Shown here in pieces: positions 33,590-45,611 of a stretch of 64,000 bases of DNA. The stretch is from Rheum nobile (taxonomy: Eukaryota; Streptophyta; Magnoliopsida; Caryophyllales; Polygonaceae), in NCBI GenBank assembly GCA_027886185.1, contig WOAB01000052.1, forward strand, positions 992,001 to 1,056,000, given 5' to 3'. The notes below the pieces were generated by a model that worked only from the letters and a program-made list of their open reading frames with translations, did not search any database and had not been told where the DNA came from. The position numbers and the translations under genes are program-made. Position 1 is the first letter of the stretch, and each line of letters starts with the position of its first letter.

Positions 33590-35760
33590 CGACTGAGCTT
33601 GAACATATCACATTGCTTGTAGTAAAGCTTTTGTAACTTACAAAGTCAGAGTAAGTATGGGTTTTGAGTTCTAGGGTATGGTGAGTGTTGAGCAATAGCA
33701 ATATTTCTTGTAGAAGTACACTCTCATTAGCATCATCCTATTAAAGTAAATAATGAGTGGCTAATTGATTAAATAAAGTGGGTGTAGAATTGGATCCTTG
33801 AATTGGCAATAATACTTACCCCAACTTCTTCGAGCAACCTACTTGCTTGCTTGTTAACCAATTTCTCAACAACCTCATCAAACACAGTAACAACAAATGA
33901 AGCAGTTTCATCTTCAATATCCAAATGCAACTTGTACCTGTATTAACAAGGGAAATAGTGCTAGGATTCATGTAATGTGTTTGTTAGTCTGTCAATCAAT
34001 ACAACCAATACCTTGTTTGTGGAAATTCGCAGATTTTAGCACATGATTCACACTAGAAATTGCCACCAGTCCTTGTCACGCCTTTCTTGCACTTTCCAAT
34101 TCCGCAAGAAAAATAATACCATCTATTTTTTGTTCGGATGTTTGTTATCCTAACCTTGAAGTTCAATGTGCTAGATTGATATTACCTTATCATGTTGCAT
34201 TAGTCCTCGGGGGTTAAAACAGAATGTAGTAAAAAAGCTATCAGATGGCATAAAATCCTAAACCTTTTTTTTATGCTTTCATCTCCCTTCCCATGTGTAG
34301 GAGCTTTAACAGTGATGCCCCAATTATTATTTTATTCACATGTGCAATGTTCTTCGCAGGAAGATTAGCGGTCCTGCAAAAAACGGGAAAATGAAATGCG
34401 AGGTACTGAAGTAAAATTATGCTTTCCATACAAAATGATTGAAGTTAAACGTCGTTACTACAATAGTTTCTTAAAATCAGTGATTTGTGGGATATCTTTA
34501 GCATCAAATATGCTTGTGGCGGATGTGCTGGATAAGTAAACTTCACCTGCACATGCAATTTGCGTAGTTGGCAATCTAGAATCTAGGAACACTATTTCAA
34601 AATTGTGAAGGGTAAATGCTTAATACCTCTGAATTCTCTAACATTCATGTCAGGGAGAATGACAATGTACGTATCCTGAGAACGACCACTCATGCTCAAA
34701 AATCATTGCACAAATGACCCCACAGCGTAATCCTTATCTGTGTACCTTTGCACAGTGTATGGAATGATTAGTTTCAGTGTAGGTTGCTTTCGCCAAAAAA
34801 TAAAGTAGGTATTTGATTAAGCAGCGTAGTGTACTGTCACTGTTCATTTGTGATATAACAATCCAGGTATTGAGAGCCGGTCTTCGTAGGCTTGATTGTT
34901 TCGATAGTAATAACACAACCTATCACATTCAATAACATGAAATGTTATCCAATTTAAAAACATAACCCATTAGGTAGGGAATAATTTAGCACTAGACAAA
35001 GGAAAAAAATAAAAAGTATATAAAGTTTATGACCATTAACACAAGATACCAAACCAATAATGCATGGAAAATATTCAGGCCAAACCTTGAATGTCCTTTT
35101 TCATGGAATTAACATACCAATTAGGTGCTGGGATCCATTTAGCGCAATGTCTTCAATAGGAATGAGTTGAAACGGGTATCGTAAAAAACCATCAACTTCA
35201 CATTGTAACTTTTTTACCACAGTATTGCCCTATAATTTGATGACATACAGGTTATCATTTCGGACACAGAACTTCTCCTTGTTCGACAGAACAGTAAACC
35301 CTTTAAGACTGTAAATCTGGCCTTCTACAAGCCTAGATACAATACAATGAAAAATGGCACTCCTAGCACTACATTGTATAGCATTTCCCTATGGCACAAA
35401 AGTAGGTAGCAACATATATGTCACATAATCTAGTTTGTTCAACACAATTCATACATTCAAACAATTTCACCATACCTCCTGATCGGATAGAATGTATTAT
35501 GTGTTCAAGTATTTCCCGAATGGGTTTGTAGCATCCCATTTCCAACATACCATGACCTTTATTTTACAGTTAGCCCCTTCACAGAGTTTGTCATGGGTTA
35601 AATATGTTTCATCCTGTTGAGACTGGTTTTGCTGCTTTGTCTTATAGGTGTTGCGGTTGAACACTTCTTTGCCTGTACCGACCTTGGAGGGGAGTTTACT
35701 AAATTCTTCGTTGCAAGCGGCTGGCTCCAACACAAGTTTCACCATCTTTCCACGGATATC
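33590..35760 (-). pseudogene. Helitron-encoded RPA70-like single-strand DNA-binding protein, broken
   Basis: The minus strand reads as an RPA1/RFA1-like protein. The N-terminal OB fold (DUF223 type) spans 35745-35100: NCKIKVMVCWKWDATNPFGK, an in-frame stop, SDQEGNAIQCSA, LVEGQIYSLKGFTVLSNKEK, FLRYPFQLIPIEDIALN. The C-terminal part at 34060-33830 has GKCKKGVTRTGGNF, a stop, CESCAKICEFPQTRY (zinc ribbon cysteines), then the OB-fold strand block YKLHLDIEDETASFVVTVFD and VEKLVNKQASRLLEEVG. A further conserved block, LLNTHHTLELKTHTYSDFVS, is at about 33700-33640. The gene is interrupted by introns and stops; the middle (34900-34100) is only partly readable. RPA genes are typical cargo of plant autonomous Helitrons. 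It lies upstream of and co-oriented with Rep/helicase. Confidence 0.7.
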
Positions 35761-36479
35761 TCCTAAGCAACTACTTTCTGCTGCTGTTGAAGTTCCGCCA
35801 GGATGAAAAGGAGAGAGTAGGAGTGATGCATTTATACCCGTTTCTTGGTTGCTGCAGGAGATGATATGAATTCCTTAACGTCATGACAAGTAGCAGTCTT
35901 ACTACAATTGCAGAATAACTACATACAACCGTTAGTCCCTATGTATACAAACCGGCAGGAATAATTTCATAATTGAATTTCTCATTTTCATTGCAGCATT
36001 AAGAGTTGGTGTGCAGTCGTTTCTTCTATGTGTAATAATCCGGCGGGTAAAAATTCAAAATTGAAATTCTCATTTACATGGCGGTATTAAGAGCTGGTGT
36101 TAATTACTCGAAATTATCTATTTTCTTTGACTAATTGGGTGAGGCAGTAACAGCCCAACATGTAATGGCCCAATATGTACTCCTTTACAATGCAACTGGC
36201 CCACCAAAATGCAACTGGACCATCGTTGCATGTTGCACTATACTGCGTACAAGAGAATTAGAAGGAATTGAAGTGGAGCATTAAAGAGGGCAAAAAAAGC
36301 TAACTTTTATATATATAGTTAGATTAGATTGTTTGAAACTCACAAACCTTTAACATGATCTAGCTTGATATCCACCCTATCTAGCCAGTTACAATTTACG
36401 AATCCGAATATGCTATTTCCTGCGAAAAAATATTTATAAGAAAATAGTTGGAAACCTAACAACGATTAGTAGGCATTGC

Positions 36480-36760
36480 TAGAGCATCATTTCGGATGAG
36501 ATCAAGAAGGGTATGATCTAGATAAAGCTTGGCAGTTGAGGAGGTGGCTCAAATGTGAAAATCTATCCATTACGACATTACCTGGTTCATCTCGTGAAAA
36601 ATATGACGAATCTGCACATGGGAGAAAGCCTGGAGGTCGTAGAGAATATCAGCAACAATCATCTTGATCTTTCAATGGCAACTCCAAACACCATTGACTG
36701 CATTAATAAGACACAAATTATCACCTTCAACAAGAATATTCTCTTTAAATTTTCCATTTT
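36480..36760 (-). pseudogene. LINE RNase H remnant (third copy)
   Basis: The minus strand reads ENILVEGDNLCLINAVNGVW, then ADILYDLQAFSHVQIRHIF and HEMNQV, the C-terminal half of the RNase H domain of a plant LINE, with stops. It is related to but clearly diverged from the copies near 0.9 and 8.2 kb. No tail or target duplication was identified. Directly beside it, about 45 bp (CTCTTT(T)AAA..TTCCATTTTATTAGTCAC) is present twice, at 36745-36775 and 36818-36856. Confidence 0.6.
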
Positions 36761-37330
36761 ATTAGTCACATTTTATCTTGATTTCCATATTAGATGGATT
36801 AGGTATTCTTCGAATATTCTCTTTTAAAATTTCCATTTTATTAGTCACATTTTATTCAAATTTTCTTTTAGTTCATTTATTTCTAGGTATAGGATCTGAT
36901 TCAACATATTATGCATGTTCGAAGTCACATTAATCTTTGTTAATTAATTATTAGTAGAGATTTCTTTATATTACGCGACTTCTATATGCACTATATTTTT
37001 CTTCTATATACACTACAAAATCATGTGCAAGAAGTTGGCGTACGCCAGACACATGTGTAGAAGCTTAAATATACCCGTTGGAAGTGGTTTTATACTTGTT
37101 TTTTTGTATTATCTCATGCGCAAGTATTTGGCGTATGCCAAATCCTAGCGTACCATTTATTTTAACAAAAGTAGTCATTGGAAGTATCTGTTGGAGGCAA
37201 ATTTGAAATTTGAACTCCTATGCCAAGAGTTGGTGTAGCCCAACATCTATAATCCAACAGTCGAATTTTGCCTCTATAAATACTCTAAATCATTCATCCA
37301 AATTCCACACCAGAATACGATCATACCAAA

Positions 37331-39420
37331 ATGACGAATAGAAAAAATGAACATTGGAGTAGTGAAGAAGATGATGAAGAATTCGAGCCCAACAATTTCG
37401 CGGTTAGTAATGCGTAATCGTTCATAAAAGGCTTGATGGTTGCGTTATATGTAGATATGAATTAGTTATCGATGAATAAAAGTTCATATAGTATAGGTAT
37501 GGAGATATTGTATGCGATATTGTATGAATTAGTTTGGGTATGGACAAATAAAAGTTTATATAGTTTCATGAAAGTTTTGTATGCGATATCGTATAAATCA
37601 TAAGGTATGTATATTGAAAGATTAGTAAAGTCGAAAAGAGGATGTAGATATTGTATGTGTAGTTATGAAGTAATAGTTCTGTAAGTTTAGAAATGGAGAT
37701 ATTGTTTTGTTATAGTATTACTATTGTAGTTTTGTTCGTATTTATTAAATATTTAGCGGTATGGAGGTATTGTATGTGTAGTTACGAATTAGTAGTTCGT
37801 TAAGTTTAGAAATGGAGTTATTATTTTGTTATAGTATTAATATTGTAGTTTTGTTAGTATTTATTAAATATTTAGCGATATGGAGATATTGTATGTATAG
37901 TAATAAATTAGTAGTTCTTTAACTTTAGAAATTGAAATATTATTTTGTTATAGTATTACTATTGTAGTTTTGTTATCTAGTATTAATTGTTTATCTTAGC
38001 AGTATGTCATTAAATGCAAATGGATATACTGTGGGTGTAGGAAGAAATGAACAACATTATTGATTATGTAAAAATTTATAGGAAAAGATTATGGATCTGA
38101 ATTTTATACTAATCAAAAGTGTGATAGCCGAGAGGAATTAGTTGATTGGGCTAAGAAGAGGGGCAAAGATTTGATTATGGTTCTAGTCATTTGCCGATGT
38201 AATGTCAGACATGTTAGTTTGATGCGCGAGAACTTTGGTGAATATAGATCGGGAAGGAAGGAAGTTAGGGAAGAAGATGCAGAGAAGGTTGTCGTGGTAC
38301 GTCGTGTAATCTGCTCGAAGAAGTCTGAATGCACATTTGAGTTGTATGGTGTTCTACTCAAGAAGTCGGGGGTAGAGAGTCAGAAATGGATCTTGAATAT
38401 GTTGAATGGACAACACAACCATATGCTTCTGACTATATTCTATGGGCATGCATACATGGGCCAAATGACCCCGGATAAGCAGAACGATGTCAAATGGTTC
38501 GACGATAGGTTCAGTCCGACGAGTGTTATTGTTGCGGAATTGAGAAGCTTTTTTCCCGAAAACGTAACATCCACGAAACACGTTTTCAACTTTATGCAAA
38601 AAATGAATTACGAGGATCATGGGAAAATGATGGTTACCCAACAATGTTATGCAAGTACACATGTACGAAGTGCATCCTCATAGGAAGTTTTGTACGAGTG
38701 AGGTGGATATCCTATTTTTTGCTCACCCGGACTCGCTGCACTTATTGAAGATGTTCATGTACGAGGTAGTTATTGAAGCCACATACAAGACAAATAGGTA
38801 TATAATGGCTTTGTGCCTTAATATTTAATAAAATCGAATAGTAATAATATATATCATCCATTTTAGCTGCTTATATTATTTTGTTTTCTTACATTCGTCC
38901 ATAAGTATAACATGCCTTTGGTGGAGATTGTCGGGTTTACATGTACTCACAAGACATTCAACATTGACTATGCATTTACGCGGGAAGAAATTTTGTATCA
39001 TACGTTCGTAATGCAAAAGCTTTTGTATTTGTTTGAAGAGGTGAGAGTGATGTCGGTGTCCCTAATAACTGATCGAGAGAAGTCCCTCATCAATGTAATT
39101 CGGATAGTTTTGAAAGGTCAGGTTAAACATCTTTTGTGTTGGGTGCATATCAAACACAACACCGAGACATAAATCCAATCTTAAAGGATTCAAAAAAATT
39201 ATGTGACTTTTGCGCCCAATGTTGGGGACTTTGGTGTTCAATCATGGAGGAAAGCTACGAAGAGAGGCTCCAAGGGTTGTGGAAATAGTGGAAAAGCGGC
39301 CTCGTTCGGTACATTAGGGAGCAGTGGCTTAATCCTTCCAATGAAAATATAGTCAGAGCGTGGACGAATCATCATCTTTATGAGGACTTCAAACATGTTT
39401 CCCTTGAACATTGTTTAGTT
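37331..39420 (+). pseudogene. Mutator/FAR1-like transposase, degenerate
   Basis: Candidate first exon from the ATG at 37331: MTNRKNEHWSSEEDDEEFEP. The main block begins about 38082 (GSEFYTNQKCDSREELVDWA, the FAR1-like DNA-binding start) and runs to 38683, with QKWILNMLNGQHNH. The MULE catalytic domain follows at about 38735-39170: HPDSLHLLKMFMYEVVIEAT, YKTNRYNMPLVEIVGFTCT, SLITDREKSLINVIR, KHLLCWVHIKHN. The C-terminal part near 39250-39400 (YIREQWLNPSNENIVRAWTN) contains stops. The first catalytic residue, normally Asp before TYKTN, reads Glu; the second Asp (TDRE) is intact. An intron-like insertion sits between TNRY and NMPLVEI (38797-38910). It is non-functional as it stands. Confidence 0.65.
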
Positions 39421-39898
39421 GTTTATTGGATCTAGGCCTCAATGTCATACTAACACAAGACTTTTCATGTGTTTTGATAGGATAGAGGGTATGATGGGAC
39501 CTTGAACATTGTTTACTTGTTTAATTTCATTTATTATTTCAAAAATTATTTCATTCAATTATAAAATGATATATAAAAATAACATATTATCATTGCAGAA
39601 GTATCCATAACGCATAATATATCAAAATAAATATTCACCATACCTTAAATTCCTAAATATCTATCATGCATAATGTATCAAAATAACATAATCATAATTT
39701 CATACATTAATCAATCTAATCCAAATTTGTGGATCATAATATATCAAAATTCATTCATTCATGTCGTACAATCTAAACATTTCATGCATTAATTCAATCT
39801 AAACTTTTCCCATATATTCTCTATTTTAAATTAAATATCCTAAAATAAATACATAACAACCTATCATAAGTCTTACATCATAAAAGTTTATTATAAGT

Positions 39899-40260
39899 TC
39901 AAACGTTTTCCAAACTTATCATTTCAACCAAAATAATTAAATAAAATTTAATTTTATCATTACTGAATACATACATGTCGCAAACCTCTTCGTCGTCCTG
40001 CCCCAAAAGGCGTATCGTCAGAAGCTGAAGTGGAATGCCCGCCACAAGTCTGAAGCCCAAGGCCATCGGTCCGACCCGACCTCGACTATCGGCGTCCTCC
40101 TCCACCACGGCCGAAATCGGATCTGCAGCCTCCGTCGCCATTGGCGCGCCGCCACCACCATTGGCTTCGTTGCCGCCACCACCGGTGGACCGTCGTCGTC
40201 GTCTGGAACTCCGCCACCACTAGCATCCATCGTGTCATCGAATTCCATTTTGGGGGGGGG
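39899..40260 (-). other. GC-rich coding-like block inside the 37-40.6 kb element
   Basis: Minus-strand ATG at 40248 opens MEFDDTMDASGGGVPDDDDG, with two overlapping frames rich in V, A, R and P, in a sharp GC island within AT-rich DNA. It could be the first exon of a second element gene or a captured host exon. The product is not recognised, and frames on both strands are open, as expected of GC-rich low-complexity sequence. Confidence 0.25.
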
Positions 40261-40769
40261 TGTGGGATTAGAAGAAGAAAAGAAGGATTAGAATAGACTA
40301 TGGTGAAATTAGGGAGAAAGAGGGGAGGTTTGGGGGGAGGGAATCAATTTTTTTTTTTCGATAATCACCGTTGTCAAGAAGAAGAAGATGAAGAAGAAAA
40401 AGGATGAAGAAGAGGAGCGCGTCGCTCCTCTTTCACCTGTTTGTGTACGCCAAAATCTGGCGTAACCCAAAATTGAAAAAAATCTACGACAGATTTTGGA
40501 GTAGACCTCTTTTTTTAAAATATATACGTATTGCTGGAATTAAGCCTTTTGCGCCTATATTCGGTGTAAGCAAGGATCATGCGTAGTAAATGTAGCGCGA
40601 AAATATGATTTGTGTAGTGTATATATAGCATTTGCCTTATATTATTATATTTATCTTAATTTCATTTATATTATAATTAATTAGATATATTTTTAAATAC
40701 AAATTTAATATACCCCTAATGTTTAAAAAATATCAATATATAAAATTTTACCGAGCTAAGCTAGTAAAA

Positions 40770-41370
40770 CAATCTACTATATATCTACTAAAGTACAATA
40801 AAATTATGACACATGGCGCTTACACGTTAACTTTGACACATGTCGCTTTCACATTAATTTCGCCATTTGTCATTTTCTCTATTTTTAATTTTTAAATAAA
40901 TTAATTTATATATTAATGTTTTCTATACTAAACATATAACTACTCTTTCTTTATTTAAATACAAATCAAATGGAAAGATTACAAACTTATATATTAAAGA
41001 TTTCTACACTAAATCTATAATTAATCTTTCCATATTTAAATAAAAAATCAATTGAAAAGATTACACATCAATCTACTATATATATCTACTATAGTAGAAT
41101 AAAATTATGCCACATGGCGCTTCCACGTTAATTTTGCCACATGACGCTTTCACATTAAATTCGTCATTTGTCATTTTCTCTATTTTTTCATAAATAAATT
41201 AAGTTATGTATTAAAGACTTCTATACTAAACATATAACAAATCTTTCTTTATTTAAATACAAATTAATTGGGAAGATTACAAACTTATATATTAAAGATT
41301 TATATACTAAACCTAAGATTAATATTTTCTTATTTAAATAAAAAATCAATCTACTAAACCAAAACCCTTC
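40770..41370. repeat. About 300-bp tandem duplication with Helitron-like TCTACTATATAT starts
   Basis: CAATCTACTATATAT(AT)CTACTA occurs at about 40772 and 41071, with a partial third start at 41348. Each copy continues with CACATGGCGCTT(A/C)CACGTTAA, TTCGTCATTTGTCATTTTC and ATTAAAGATTT blocks. TCTACTATATAT is a common 5' start of plant Helitrons, so these could be tandem Helitron ends. No paired 3' hairpin was found. Confidence 0.5.
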
Positions 41371-41731
41371 TATGCCACATGGCATCCCCCTATTAAGTTC
41401 ACTTTCTCCTTATGCCACATGGCATTCTCCTATTCTTTTTACCACATGACATTTTTTCTTTTCATCTTCTTTTTTAAACTCAATATAATAGATATATATA
41501 GAGAAAATTACGGGAAACCACCCCTTATATACGCGAATTTTAATGGAACCATCCGTTATAGACGAAATTATTTTAAACCACCCAATAAAATCATTCCGTT
41601 AGCGATTAACCACCCAATTCCAAAATCCGTCAGCTTGACCGTTAAAAGTGGTGAAAAGACCAAATTGCCCATGCCTTTTTTTAAAAATTACAAGGAACTT
41701 GTGGGTATTGTAACCCAGTTGATATTCGAAA

Positions 41732-44101
41732 TGTGATATCCCGTATTTCTGTAAGGGTATTTTGGAAATTACCCGAATGACTGTTGTGTACGTCAATTTA
41801 ATTTTTGGAGACAGAAAGACATTCTGTAATGTTCTTCATCTCTGTAATATTTTTCTAAGTGAAATAATATACAGTCGACGTATTTTGGGACTTAATACTC
41901 GTTCGTGTACGATTATTATTTATCCCGGATTAAGACCTTGTTGTTCCAAGCTTAACGGACGAAAAATGGGCTTGGCGGCGACCGCCGTAAGGCAGGCGGC
42001 GACCGCCGCCTGACAGGCTCTGACATCGTCATCCTCTTCCCGGCAAGTTGGCAAGTGGCGCCAAAAAGCAGCGACAACCGCCGGCCAAATTGGGTAGCGA
42101 CCGCCGCCTAGGTGCAGGCCTAGCTCTGCCTCGCCGGCTTGACTCCGTGATGGTCGGCGAATCGGATGACCTCCGATCTTAGCCCTCCATGTGCCCTTGG
42201 TTGTCCCCTGGAGTTTTGGCTATTTAAAGGAGGATTTGGGAGCTGAATTGAGCACAAATCCGAAGCTCAATCTCCCCATAAATCACTCACCGGAAATTCA
42301 AGCTTTCGCCGGATAATTCGCAATCGATCGTCGGAGCTCCATTTGGTGTTATTCCAGTTGCAAAGTGAAGCTTTGGAGACCCTTGGAAGCTTAGAATCCA
42401 AAGCAAGGCAAAGGAGAGGCAAAACGATCGTCGTCGGTGAGTTTTGTGCTTCTCGTAATTTTTCCGGTGTTCGTAGCGACGCCCGCCGTAAGGCAGGCGG
42501 CGACCGCCGCCACGAACAGGCGGCGACCACCGCCCAGAAGCTCTTGGCTTGTTTCGGCCTTGGCTTCTGTGGCTTTCGATCGGGCTTCGTTCCTTTCGAT
42601 TCCTTTTGTTATTCTTTAGATTCGTACTCGTGGTTGTAGAATCTAACTTAGGGTTTCTTTATGGGTCGATCCGAAGGAATCTGTGTTGCCAGATATGTCC
42701 CTGCTTCGAGCCCGGAAACCAGTTGTCGTCGTACCTAGCTTCGTTTAAGCTTCTGCGGATTTAAGGCAAGTGGCGGTTCGCTCTTGCTCATCATTCCATG
42801 TTTCCATTAATTATCAGTTGTTTAATTGAGTAATTAATTTGGAATGAATATTGTGTTCGTCTGAGAACAGTTTTATTAATTGTTTTGGAGAACTAAAATA
42901 TGATATTATAATAGGTTGTATATCTGTTAGAACAACGCTATTATGAATATATATTTATATTGATAGCCTTGAGGGCGGTTATGTTGATGTTTGTGGACTA
43001 TTGTTGTGCTTGGACTCTTTAGTTAGCACTAGTAGTTAGGAACATTGGATTCGTTGGGATCCAGTCGTTTCTTTATAATTTGGTAGAGAGGTGGCTAGAC
43101 CCCACCTAATACCATATGGACGGTCATGACCCAACCTCTGATACACGAGTATAGAGGTGGTGCACTTAGCTGGTGGCACAAATCTCGGAATTTAGTAGAG
43201 AGGTAGCTAGACCCCACCTAATACTATATGTATAGGATCCATGGGATATATACATTTAAAAGCTTGTAACGTGTTGTGCGTTTGAGAATATCATAAGATA
43301 AGTGCCGTTGTCGCACATAATTAATATATCTTGGGCGAGTAGTGCAGCTAGGCGCTAGTGCAGCTAGGCGCTAGTGCAGCTAGGAAAGCTCGTCTTAACT
43401 TTTAGTTGCTCGAATGCGATACTGTAATTCTGTGATTCTGTGTTGTCCCAGACTTTGTCATATCTTCCTATAAGACTCATTTCGTTGGAGTCTTATTTCG
43501 AGTTGATTTCTGGGAAGACTCGGTCTTCCAGAATCTTCTCTTGTGCATGCCTTTTGCTGTATTCAAATAGAGTATGGTGGTTGACTAGCGTACTCGACTG
43601 TTATTCAGAAGCGATGAGTCTAACCTAATACGACTACTTAGAACCTTCTACTTTGTGCCCTTGCATGGTCTTTCATTAGACTAACCAACCGAAATTATTC
43701 TCTGCATGGTTGGCTGGTGTCATCCGTTCGATTTGGCACATCAGATAGAGCGCATATATGAGGAGACTAGAATGACTATGAAGACGACGGTGGTTTTTGG
43801 ATGTTTTTAATGTTTTAATCAGGTTGAGAACCTTTGGCAGGTGATCATGGCGATCACAACCCCTTTGGTATATTTTAAGAAAGACTTCCGTTGTATTTTG
43901 TTTAACTCTGTATTTAGTCCTATTCGGAATTGGGATGTAATTCCGGGACTCATGCATTAATCGAATATTATGATGATTTTGTATCATAAGTGTTTCATGG
44001 ATTGTATTTAAACGGTAAAGCCTTGGGTGACTTCGGTGAGGAAAACCGAGGTTACTGACGGTAATACCTTTCCAAATGGGTTAAGATTCGGGGGTGTTAC
44101 A
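41732..44101 (+). repeat. Left LTR of the Ty3/Gypsy element (2370 bp)
   Basis: Begins TGTGATATCCCGTATTTCTG and ends GGGGTGTTACA. It contains GC-rich GGCGGCGACCGCCG blocks (41976-42014, 42478-42538) and three copies of a 16-bp unit (AGTGCAGCTAGGCGCT) at 43339-43382, one more than the right LTR. A TATTTAAAGG at 42222-42231 is a plausible TATA box. The small frames inside are not genes. Confidence 0.93.
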
Positions 44102-44105
44102 GTTG

Positions 44106-44117
44106 TGGTATCAGAGC
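44106..44117 (+). other. Primer-binding site, initiator Met tRNA type
   Basis: TGGTATCAGAGC, the standard plant complement of the initiator Met tRNA 3' end, starts 4 bases after the left LTR. Confidence 0.93.
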
Positions 44118-44461
44118 CTAAGTTTTAAAACGGGTTGGGTATTTGAAAACCAACTACTCATTTTCGATTGAAAAGTATTTTCAAAATAAAAAGATTTTGA
44201 AAATAAAACATCGTTCATAGTCATGTCTTCTATAGTCTGATGTAATCTTCTATAGTCTGATGTAGTAAGCTTGCTTCTATGTCTAGAAAGACTAATTCCT
44301 TCCTCGTTATCCTGTAGGATATGGGTGCGTGTCTTTCTCATAAGAGGGACTCGGTAGATGCCGAGGTGGATTCACCATCTCCAGGAAGGTTCGACTTCCC
44401 AATACCCTAGGGGTGCTTCGAGGTTGGAGAACCAAGCAACCCCCCTGAGGAGATCAAGCAT

Positions 44462-45334
44462 GTGCTTCCTGAGTCGATAGTCCTGGTGTCAAGGAATGTT
44501 GTAGTTCTAGTGACAGCGCCTGTGGAGCCACCGAGGGAGGAAGCAGTGCAAGAAGAGGATGAATCGTCTAGGTACGCGAGAGGGTATTACAATGACAATT
44601 ACCAGATCGACATGATTCTTGAAGGGAGCGAGGAGGAAGAAGAAGAAGAGGAGGAAATGCTCGAGGTCGATCCCGATGAGGAAGAGGACCCCATAGAGGA
44701 TGACCCCGATGAGGAAGAGGACCCCATAGAGGATGACCCCGACGAGGAAGAGGACCCCATCGAGGATGATCCCGAGGAGAATACCGAGATGGACCTCAAC
44801 GGGCAGAACCAGGAGTCCGATGACTTGAGGCACTTGCTGGTGGATAGTCAGGAACCGGGGATGCGATTTATTCACCCCAGTTCAGAGTTACCACCTGTGC
44901 AAGAGTTGACACCAGTGCCAGAGTACGCACTCATGTCTGATGCTGACTGGGAAACACTTTATACCGAATATGGTATTGAAAGGAGTGGCCCAACAATGGT
45001 GTACAAAGGGTCCCAGCCTACCCCTACTCAAAGGAGAAGGAGGACGGAATCTGAGCTATGAGAGATCCTTCGTCAAAGCGAGATGATCTCTTCTGAACAG
45101 CAATACCAGATGGATAAGATGATCGCCAGTGCTCAGAGAAGGGCTGGGCTAGGAGAGCCAAACTTGGATGATCCATACTTCACCATGACTGTGATAAGGC
45201 CAGGGACACCAGAATCATGTGTTCCAGGGCCAAGCAGGGTGCGCAGTCCATCGTCAGAATCCGATGGAAAACCCCGTCCGAAGAAGCCTTGCATGGGAAG
45301 TCTACCGTATAGGAAACGTTTCGGAGCACCGTGA
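44462..45334 (+). pseudogene. Extra acidic ORF upstream of gag in the Ty3 element
   Basis: One frame of about 290 codons lies between the primer site and gag. It is interrupted only by a TGA at 45059-45061 (SEL, stop, EILRQ), where CGA would read Arg. The start at 44462 is the first ATG of the frame (an upstream start is possible). Residues 55-105 are very acidic, with three near-perfect copies of DPDEEEDPIEDD (36-bp repeat, 44672-44780). The C-terminal part is basic and Ser/Pro-rich (SPSSESDGKPRPKKPCMG). No zinc knuckle or enzymatic motif. It does not look like gag, which starts 280 bp later. Function unknown; the antisense frame at 44507-44875 is its shadow. Confidence 0.6.
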
Positions 45335-45611
45335 TGAGGACCGACGTTGCCTGTAGCAGTAGTTTCCTTTTTTTAGTATTTCAGCATGTACCGTGTAAAT
45401 ATTCTAGTATTGCGGCATGTATTTTGTGAAATACTACAATCTCCGAGCAATTTTGACCTGACGCTCGGGAGATCGGCTAATGTGCAGTTTGTAAAATAGT
45501 TCAAGTTCATCTATAAAAATACCAAGTTGATCTACTCTGTGTGATTTTGCTACATTAAGTATATTGAATAATATTAATGTATAAAATACTTGGAACTGGA
45601 TCGGTAAACAA

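Larger units (their letters stand above)
26374..36323 (-). mobile_element. Decayed autonomous-type Helitron (RPA plus Rep/helicase)
   Basis: The right end on the minus strand starts A|TC with TCTAACTATATATATAAAAG, a canonical plant Helitron 5' terminus (TC at 36322-36323). Minus-strand order is then an RPA70-like gene (about 35760-33590), a repeated non-coding part (32560-31390) and the Rep/helicase gene (31070-26374). That is the full protein set of plant autonomous Helitrons. Both genes have stops and frameshifts. The left (3') terminus was not located, so the left coordinate given is only the end of the helicase frame; the element probably extends further left. Confidence 0.75.
37011..40619 (+). 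mobile_element. DNA transposon with CACTAC-type ends and Mutator/FAR1-type transposase remnant
   Basis: The left end CACTACAAAATCATGTGC and the complemented right end CACTACACAAATCATATTT are inverted repeats; homology continues outward (CTATATACACTAC versus CTATATATACACTAC), so the precise boundary and target duplication are unclear. Subterminal sequence repeats GGCGTACGCCA-like palindromes on both sides (37036, 37129, 40445). The interior carries a plus-strand Mutator-like transposase remnant. The 39430-39960 part is AT-rich with repeated AATATATCAAAAT. Confidence 0.5.

Noticed and set aside
44507..44875. Antisense Ser-rich and Leu/Phe-rich frames
   Set aside because: Mirror of the acidic repeat of the Ty3 extra ORF.
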